Under the pieces are notes generated by a model. The model saw only the letters and a list, made by a program, of their open reading frames with translations. It made no database searches and was not told the origin of the DNA. A program made the position numbers and the translations under genes. From positions 1 through 10,654 of the forward strand of contig DAOVMU010000033.1 in NCBI GenBank assembly GCA_030630585.1: DNA of 10,654 bases, given 5' to 3'. Positions 6,000 to 10,654 of this stretch are shown here, one piece after another. This DNA is from Candidatus Bathyarchaeota archaeon (GTDB lineage: Archaea > Thermoproteota > Bathyarchaeia > Bathyarchaeales > Bathycorpusculaceae). Each line of letters starts with the position of its first letter. The stretch's first letter is position 1.

Positions 6000-7023
6000 T
6001 CTTTGCGGATTTTGCAGCGTTCACAGTTCTCTTCAGAAGTAGTTGAGCCGCTGCTTGTGTGGGCCAGCTGACTAAACCGCAGTCAGGTCCAGCAAATGTC
6101 ATTGTCTCTCCATACTTTTTTTTGGCGGAAATGAATCGTTTTCTTATGGTCTCTTCGGTCTCAACTAATTGTTGAGCAGTTGGTTTCGCAATGCCCTTTT
6201 CATAGAGTTCTGCAGTTATCGAGTCTACGTCTGTTCTCGATACTCCCACCCTTATCTGCTTGTCTGCCTTGTCTAACATGTTCTTTGATGTGCTTTCGAT
6301 GTTTTTAGGGGAAGCTGCGTACTCAATTGATAGTGCATCGAGATTTTTGACGTCCAGAAGGTCTGGAACTTTTGATGGAGAGTGAAGGTGAATGTGTTTT
6401 ATCACACCCTTAAAATCGAAGGCTTTTTCCAAAACATCTAGAAGCATATCAATGTCAGCAATTACGTCTCGAAATCCGAAGCTTGGCTCATCGAGTGCTA
6501 CCACTTCTGTCCTAATGTATTTTGAATTCAGAATCGAATTAATCGCAAATCGTCTTGCGGTTTCCGCAAACATTAAGAGAATGTCGCGATAAGGGGTTAT
6601 TCCAATTTCTTTCAAGTATAATTCCATGGGTCCAGTGATGCAAACACGAAGTGAAACTCTACTCCCAGTATCTTCATAAAGCCTTTTTGCTTCTTTATTA
6701 ATTACGTACACTTCAGGTATGATTGCATCTTTTTCACGAACTATGTATGTGCCTTCACCCATGGCTTTATGGATGACGTCTGTAAACTGCTTGTTCATAT
6801 CATAATGCTGAGGATAATTCACAACATCCAAACCAGTGTCGCGTTTCTTTCTGAAGGAATCAATCACGACTCGATAAAAATTGTTTAACAAGAATGCGTC
6901 TTTTCTAACGTCTTTCCCGCTTATGACGACTTCTCTGGCAATAGCGTACGCTCTAATGAATGATTTCCTGTTCGTATAGCGCGGTAGTGGGAAGCTTCCT
7001 ACATCGTCAATAAGCGTTTCCAT
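5986..7023 (-). CDS. Core-MetE-like methyltransferase (COG0620), cobalamin-independent methionine synthase C-terminal type
   Basis: 345 residues, matching the C-terminal catalytic half of MetE without the N-terminal half, as in archaeal core-MetE proteins, which transfer methyl groups to homocysteine. Visible are the opening DDVGSFPLP (6-14), VALDEPSFGF (175-184), the zinc-site region KHIHLHSP (209-216), IEYAASP (233-239, Glu234) and GPDCGLVSWP (312-321, Cys315). In E. coli MetE the zinc ligands are His641, Cys643, Glu665 and Cys726. Here His210 and His212 lie 24 and 22 residues before Glu234, exactly that spacing, so the Cys643 position is a histidine. This may mean an altered metal site or another thiol acceptor. 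The methyl donor in archaea may be a methylcorrinoid protein. The ATG has no Shine-Dalgarno but has a TATA box about 27 bases upstream, suggesting a leaderless message. Confidence 0.8.
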   Translation of the reverse strand: METLIDDVGSFPLPRYTNRKSFIRAYAIAREVVISGKDVRKDAFLLNNFYRVVIDSFRKKRDTGLDVVNYPQHYDMNKQFTDVIHKAMGEGTYIVREKDAIIPEVYVINKEAKRLYEDTGSRVSLRVCITGPMELYLKEIGITPYRDILLMFAETARRFAINSILNSKYIRTEVVALDEPSFGFRDVIADIDMLLDVLEKAFDFKGVIKHIHLHSPSKVPDLLDVKNLDALSIEYAASPKNIESTSKNMLDKADKQIRVGVSRTDVDSITAELYEKGIAKPTAQQLVETEETIRKRFISAKKKYGETMTFAGPDCGLVSWPTQAAAQLLLKRTVNAAKSAKTSLS

Positions 7024-7046
7024 ACGAATAGCTTAATGGACAAGCC

Positions 7047-7055
7047 ATTTAAAAC
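7047..7055 (-). promoter_or_regulatory. TATA box of the MetE-like gene
   Basis: On the minus strand this reads GTTTTAAAT, centred about 28 bases before the ATG at 7023. That places the transcription start at or next to the ATG, which agrees with the lack of a ribosome binding site. Confidence 0.5.
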
Positions 7056-7154
7056 TAGCCCATTTTGTAGAAAGCTTTTGACGAAGCTAGCATCCGGGCG
7101 CGATATCATATCTTAACTCAGAGCAAATGTATGTTGTCAGCGACTAGTCAGGAC

Positions 7155-8468
7155 TCATCGTGATATCAGACGAAACGCTGTTTCTTCAGCCTTTGCTATT
7201 ATGGTTTGCTCATCCAAAGTTTTCACCTGCCTGTTCTGCATCAAAATCTTGCCATCAACGATAACCGTATCCACATCATTTCCACGTGTAGAGTAAACAA
7301 TGTTCGCACAGAAGTCGTGTAAGGGTTTCAAATGAGGCTTTGACAGATCAATTAGAATTATGTCGGCTTTTTTGCCCACGTCAAGTGAACCAATACTTTT
7401 CCCAAGCCCTAGAGCTTTAGCTCCATTTACAGTTGCCATCCTTAAAACCTCATAGACTGTCAAAACGTTGGGACTTAAATAGACAAGTTTCTGAAGCAAA
7501 GTAGCAATCTTCATTGTTTCAAACATGTCAAATGTGTTGTTGCTAGCTGGACCATCTGTGCCCAAAACAACATTAACACCTAAATCAGTCAAATCCTTCA
7601 CTCTTGTCGCACCTAAACCGAGTTTCATGTTAGCCACAGGAACATAAGTCACATCAACGCCATTCCTAGATAAAATCTGCATGTCCTTTCCAGACAGATT
7701 CATACAATGAGCAGCAAGAACGTGGCCTTTAAAAAAATCTATTTTGTCCAAGAATTCAACTTCACTAGACCTGCATCTCTTCTCAATTTCACTGAACATT
7801 TCCTTTGATTCAGCTAGATGGATGTGAACACCCACGTCTAATTTTGAGGATTCATTGTTGATTCGGATGAGAAGCTCAGGGCTACAAGTGTAAGCTGCGT
7901 GGGGTCCCAGAAGAGTGGTTACTCTACCATTAGCGTATCCATTGAAACTTTTGGCAAAACTTGTACTTTCCTTTAGCATTTTCTTGCCTAGCATCGTGTT
8001 TCCAGCTTCAATTATGCCTTCCGCTAAAACACCTCTCATTCCGCATTTCTCGACAGCCTTTGCAACCATGTTCTCGTGGAAATACATGTCAGCAAAACAA
8101 GTTGTTCCACTTTTGATCATTTCTAAGCAGCCTAGAAGGGCTCCAACATAAACATCCTCTGGCTTAAGCTTAGCCTCTAAAGGCCAAATAGTATTCTTCA
8201 GCCAAGTTTCTAGAGGTTGATCCTCAGCTAATCCGCGAAAAAGGGTCATAGGCACGTGGGTGTGACAATTGATCAAGCCTGGCATGGCGAGCTTTTCTTT
8301 TGCATCTATCTCATTTTCTGCTCGTATGTTGTTCGCAGATGGGTGTTTACCAACAAAAATTATTTTATCGTCTTTTATGGCTAAAGATCCATTTTGTATG
8401 AAGCTTTTTCCGTTCATCGGCAATATGGAGCATCCGTAGATTAGAATGTCTGCTTTTTCCAAGAGCAT
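7155..8468 (-). CDS. Amidohydrolase, SAH/MTA/5'-deoxyadenosine deaminase type
   Basis: 437 residues, normal for the TrzA/MtaD/DadD group, which hydrolytically deaminates the adenine ring of S-adenosylhomocysteine, methylthioadenosine or 5'-deoxyadenosine to the inosine form. The whole metal-binding set is present: NCHTH (67-71, His69 and His71), HIHLAES (215-221, His217 and Glu220), AAHCMN (252-257, His254) and LGTDGPAS (302-309, Asp305). The segment VPMTLFRGLAEDQPLETWL (72-90) is the usual substrate-side loop. The C-terminal SLDVGKKADIILID (361-374) closes the composite sandwich domain. Which nucleoside it prefers cannot be decided from sequence. It lies upstream of the MetE-like gene on the same strand; together they fit SAM-cycle clean-up, in which SAH-derived homocysteine is remade into methionine. 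The ATG at 8468 has a TATA-like box 27-37 bases upstream and no good Shine-Dalgarno. Confidence 0.88.
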   Translation of the reverse strand: MLLEKADILIYGCSILPMNGKSFIQNGSLAIKDDKIIFVGKHPSANNIRAENEIDAKEKLAMPGLINCHTHVPMTLFRGLAEDQPLETWLKNTIWPLEAKLKPEDVYVGALLGCLEMIKSGTTCFADMYFHENMVAKAVEKCGMRGVLAEGIIEAGNTMLGKKMLKESTSFAKSFNGYANGRVTTLLGPHAAYTCSPELLIRINNESSKLDVGVHIHLAESKEMFSEIEKRCRSSEVEFLDKIDFFKGHVLAAHCMNLSGKDMQILSRNGVDVTYVPVANMKLGLGATRVKDLTDLGVNVVLGTDGPASNNTFDMFETMKIATLLQKLVYLSPNVLTVYEVLRMATVNGAKALGLGKSIGSLDVGKKADIILIDLSKPHLKPLHDFCANIVYSTRGNDVDTVIVDGKILMQNRQVKTLDEQTIIAKAEETAFRLISR

Positions 8469-8494
8469 ACCCTTTCTTTAAGAGGCGGAATGTG

Positions 8495-8505
8495 CAATAA
8501 AAAAG
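8495..8505 (-). promoter_or_regulatory. TATA-like box of the deaminase gene
   Basis: On the minus strand this reads CTTTTTTATTG, 27-37 bases before the ATG at 8468, predicting a leaderless or nearly leaderless message. Its T6 tract could also serve as the terminator for the PadR gene transcribed toward it. Confidence 0.5.
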
Positions 8506-8578
8506 TGTGCTAGTGTCGTTGGAAGAAACTATACGTTAGCGGTTGTGTGTTGGATGAAAGATTGGTGGAGTTAGAAGC

Positions 8579-9064
8579 TTAGATTCGTGGTTTTGCATTT
8601 TCAATTTTTTTCAAGAGTGGGTGGTAGACTGGTTTTGGGGCATTATCTTCTGCTAAGACTCCTCTAGGTATTCCTGGTGTGCCTATTTTTCTACATATGA
8701 AGTTAAGAGAATCCTCTGTGAAGTTTAATAGGTTTCTTCCTTCAGTTGTTAGTGTGTACACTTTTCTGGGGCGTTCGTTGCTCATGTCCCAGTCGCTTTT
8801 CACGTATCCTTTTTTCTCTAGGGTGTTTAGGAGTGGATAGATGGTGCTTGGTCCAAAGTATACTCCGAAGTTTTTGCGGATTCTTGTGATTACCTGATAG
8901 CCATGGGTGGGTTTTGCGTTCAAGAACTGTAGTACGATGAGGTCTAATAGTCCTTTCATCAATTTGACCTGAACTTCTTTTGAGTTGTTAATCATGTGCT
9001 TTCTTCCTTGTGTGTTTTTGTCCAACAGTTTTACTGTTAGACGTGGATACAATATGTCCTCCAT
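8579..9064 (-). CDS. PadR-family transcriptional regulator
   Basis: 161 residues. The winged helix occupies about residues 36-113: KGLLDLIVLQFLNAKPTHGY (37-56), recognition segment FGPSTIYPLLNTLEKKGYV (70-88), and wing strands RPRKVYTLTTEGRNLL (98-113). PadR proteins usually repress nearby genes and often respond to a drug or phenolic compound. The C-terminal 45 residues lack the long dimerising coiled coil of larger PadR members. Two starts are possible. The ATG at 9064 lies 14-40 bases below two TATA-like boxes and adds 23 unrecognised residues. The ATG at 8995 (residue 24) has AGGAAG eight bases upstream and starts close to the conserved domain. It is divergent from a second PadR gene across a shared control region. 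Confidence 0.88.
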   Translation of the reverse strand: MEDILYPRLTVKLLDKNTQGRKHMINNSKEVQVKLMKGLLDLIVLQFLNAKPTHGYQVITRIRKNFGVYFGPSTIYPLLNTLEKKGYVKSDWDMSNERPRKVYTLTTEGRNLLNFTEDSLNFICRKIGTPGIPRGVLAEDNAPKPVYHPLLKKIENAKPRI

Positions 9065-9234
9065 CGGACATATCTCAAGACTCTATAAAGCATAAACCAA
9101 AATATAAAGGTTCACACGTACCAGAAACATAGAAAAGCATACCAAAGCATACAAAAATACTCCATTTCGTACATAATTCACATAAGCTAAAACATGAACT
9201 AATCAAAAATAAAACGTGTCTAGAGAGTGAGAAA
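9065..9234. promoter_or_regulatory. Shared divergent control region with three AAAGCATA repeats
   Basis: For the leftward gene, TATA-like boxes lie at 9100-9110 (minus-strand CTTTATATTTT) and 9081-9090 (CTTTATAGAG). For the rightward gene, TCAAAAATAAAA (9203-9214) lies about 27 bases before its ATG. AAAGCATA occurs at 9087-9094, 9134-9141 and 9144-9151. The last two are exactly 10 bases apart, one helical turn, and the first overlaps a TATA box. This is a sensible layout for operators of one or both PadR proteins. Confidence 0.5.
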
Positions 9235-9561
9235 ATGACTGAAACCTTCAAGAAAGAACTTGTTCAACGCATAACCAGAAACTTGTTAGATATCCAAATA
9301 TTAAGGCTCACACAAACCAAACCTATGTGGGGATACAAAATAAAAAAACAAGTAGAAGCATTATTCAACGTAAAACTAAGACACGGCACACTGTACCCGC
9401 TACTCAACAGTCTAGAACAGAAAGGCTTCTTAACAAGCGAAAAACAACAAAAAAAAGGAAGAACAAGAAAAGTATACACAATAACCAGAAAAGGGCAACA
9501 GTACGTTGAAGCGTACAACAGCATACTAAAAGAACAAATTCAAAAACACGACATAAGATAA
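9235..9561 (+). CDS. Short PadR-family transcriptional regulator
   Basis: 108 residues, almost only the winged helix. Helices 1-2 span LLDIQILRLTQTKPMWGYKI (17-36), the recognition part is RHGTLYPLLNSLEQKGFL (49-66), and the wing strands are GRTRKVYTITRKGQQYV (75-91). A short C-terminal helix follows. The HGTLYPLLN..E..G signature is diagnostic of PadR. It is not a close copy of the divergent neighbour, so the two are old paralogues or unrelated arrivals. The coding strand is very A-rich (long AAA and ACA runs), visibly unlike the genes on either side, which may mean transfer or relaxed selection. There is no strong Shine-Dalgarno; a TATA box about 27 bases upstream suggests a leaderless message. 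No transporter or enzyme gene follows directly. Confidence 0.88.
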   Translation: MTETFKKELVQRITRNLLDIQILRLTQTKPMWGYKIKKQVEALFNVKLRHGTLYPLLNSLEQKGFLTSEKQQKKGRTRKVYTITRKGQQYVEAYNSILKEQIQKHDIR

Positions 9562-9756
9562 AACGAGGAAAAGTGGTTGCTTGAATCAAAAAGAAAAATC
9601 AGATTGACAAACGAACAACAAGCCAGGCTCAAGGGCTTCTAGAAAAATTCAGTATGGATGTGATTTTGCTTGCAGGAGATGTGCTTTTATCCACAGACTT
9701 CGCATAGTTAAATCTTGTACTGAGACACGTCATGATTCAATACGGAGATGATACTA
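9562..9756 (+). other. Spacer between PadR and prenyl synthase genes
   Basis: After the PadR stop the same frame stays open for 26 codons (NEEKWLLESKRKIRLTNEQQ...) to a TAG near 9640. An overlapping frame ends with MDVILLAGDVLLSTDFA (ATG 9655). Neither is recognisable; both may be worn gene tails. A TATA-like AGTTAAATC (9706-9714) and GGAG (9744-9747) serve the next gene. Confidence 0.4.
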
Positions 9757-10654
9757 GTGTGTAAAAACAATCTTTCATCGAGTGAAGGCGAAGAATCAGT
9801 TGAAGAGCTTTTGCAGTTTTTTGAACTGCGAGGTAAACATCCTTTAGAAATGGCTAGACAAGCGGTTTTGAATGAAACATCTACAATTGAATCCGTGAAG
9901 GTGAAAGAAGCGCTGCGATATTTCATGATGGATTATTGGCAGGATTTGGCTAGGCCGACGCTTCTTTCGGTTTGTTGTGAGTCCGTGGGGGGCGTTCCCG
10001 TATCGACTGTTCCTTTTGCTGTTTCCCTCAGTGTTCTAAGTGGCGGGATAGATATTCACGATGATATAATAGATGAGTCGAAGAGAAAGCATGGACGAGA
10101 CACAGTTTATGGAAAGTACGGAATGGAAATTACTCTTTTGACAGCAGACGCTCTCTTTTTTAAAGGGTTCGCTTTGTTGCATGAAGCTTGCGCTAAGATA
10201 ACTGCGCCAAAGGCACAGAAAATAATGGAGACAGTTAAATGTTTGTTTTTTGAGTTAGGTGATGCTGAGGCTTTGGAACTCGAGCTTCGAGGACGCCGAA
10301 ACGTCACTCCCGAGGAATATTTGCATATAATAGAGAAGAAAGCGGCGGATGTTGAAGCTCATGCCCGCATTGGAGCTCTACTTGGAAACGCGACGAGCGC
10401 TGAAGAGGAAGCCTTGGCGAGGTTTGGGCGTCTTCTAGGAATGATAATCGTGATAAGAGATGATATTGTGAATTCACTTGATGTTCATGAAACCAAACGA
10501 AGATTGGAGAAGGAGAATATGCCGTTGCCATTAGTCTACGCTTTGAAAGGGAAGAGTGACATAGATCTATGTGGTGTTTCGTCTGATAAGATGCTTAGAG
10601 ATTTTCGAAAAGATATAGAAAAGGGGGTTAAACAGAGCTATAGTCTTGTAAATG
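9757..10654 (+). CDS. Polyprenyl diphosphate synthase (trans-isoprenyl type), 3' end cut by window edge
   Basis: 299 codons to the window edge. The enzyme would condense isopentenyl diphosphate with allylic diphosphates to make the long isoprenoid chains used for archaeal lipids or carriers. RPTLL (66-70) is followed by the first aspartate-rich motif HDDIIDES (101-108, Asp102, Asp103, Asp106) and KHGRDTVYGKYG (111-122). GDAEALELELRG (168-179) sits where GQxxDL is usual, then EKKAADVEAHARIGALLG (193-210). The second aspartate motif is RDDIVNSLD (234-242), DDxxN rather than DDxxD. KRRLEKENMPLPLVYALK follows the family pattern. Start choice: GTG 9757 has GGAG nine bases upstream; the in-frame ATG at 9748 directly abuts that GGAG, so it is less likely. 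An N-terminal extension of about 45 residues before the first conserved helix is unrecognised. Chain length cannot be predicted safely. Confidence 0.88.
   Translation, partial: MCKNNLSSSEGEESVEELLQFFELRGKHPLEMARQAVLNETSTIESVKVKEALRYFMMDYWQDLARPTLLSVCCESVGGVPVSTVPFAVSLSVLSGGIDIHDDIIDESKRKHGRDTVYGKYGMEITLLTADALFFKGFALLHEACAKITAPKAQKIMETVKCLFFELGDAEALELELRGRRNVTPEEYLHIIEKKAADVEAHARIGALLGNATSAEEEALARFGRLLGMIIVIRDDIVNSLDVHETKRRLEKENMPLPLVYALKGKSDIDLCGVSSDKMLRDFRKDIEKGVKQSYSLVN

Noticed and set aside
9404..9589. Reverse frame rich in Phe/Leu opposite the rightward PadR gene
   Set aside because: It is the complement of an A-rich PadR coding strand, which produces a false membrane-like peptide.
10107..10531. 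Reverse frames inside the prenyl synthase gene
   Set aside because: They are antisense to conserved motifs and carry no recognisable domain.

Overview
The window reads as archaeal chromosome of moderate A+T content. Several coding starts have a TATA-like box 25-35 bases upstream and no Shine-Dalgarno site, as in leaderless archaeal transcripts. The tRNA-His gene has no encoded CCA. The gene families (ADP-forming acyl-CoA synthetase, short core MetE, SAH/5'-deoxyadenosine-type deaminase, archaeal prenyl synthase) are typical of archaea. A Bathyarchaeia or related Thermoproteota lineage is my guess from the gene mix, not something the sequence proves.

Layout. 1-814 (-): truncated COG2187-type kinase-like protein. 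815-2121: gene-poor stretch with a candidate small RNA ending in a T8 run, a clear tRNA-His(GTG), a 99-base long-stem inverted repeat, a decayed RelE-type toxin gene broken by two frameshifts, and a 44-residue very basic protein with a GTG start and a near-perfect ribosome binding site. 2122-2554: intergenic, with weak gene remnants and a short tandem repeat. 2555-5680 (-): two-gene unit of an acyl-CoA synthetase (NDP-forming) alpha subunit followed 30 bases later by a large fusion of a degenerate nucleotidyltransferase-like domain and a Bud32/APH-like kinase domain. 5681-5985: promoter, a perfect 7-bp inverted repeat and a broken winged-helix remnant. 5986-8468 (-): core-MetE-like methyltransferase and an SAH/MTA-type deaminase, each with its own apparent promoter. 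8579-9561: two divergent PadR-family regulators around a 170-bp region with repeated AAAGCATA elements. 9757-end (+): truncated polyprenyl diphosphate synthase.

How the genes may work together. The deaminase and the MetE-like protein fit one theme: clearing SAH-type nucleosides and remaking methionine. The synthetase alpha subunit lacks its ATP-grasp beta partner here and is instead paired with a kinase-like protein, which is the most unusual arrangement in the window. The PadR pair probably regulates itself, because no transporter or enzyme operon is attached to either gene. The polyprenyl synthase belongs to isoprenoid chain elongation, the route to archaeal membrane lipids. I see no CRISPR array, insertion sequence or intact defence island. 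The strongest signs of past mobile or accessory DNA are the broken toxin gene and the long hairpin next to the tRNA.
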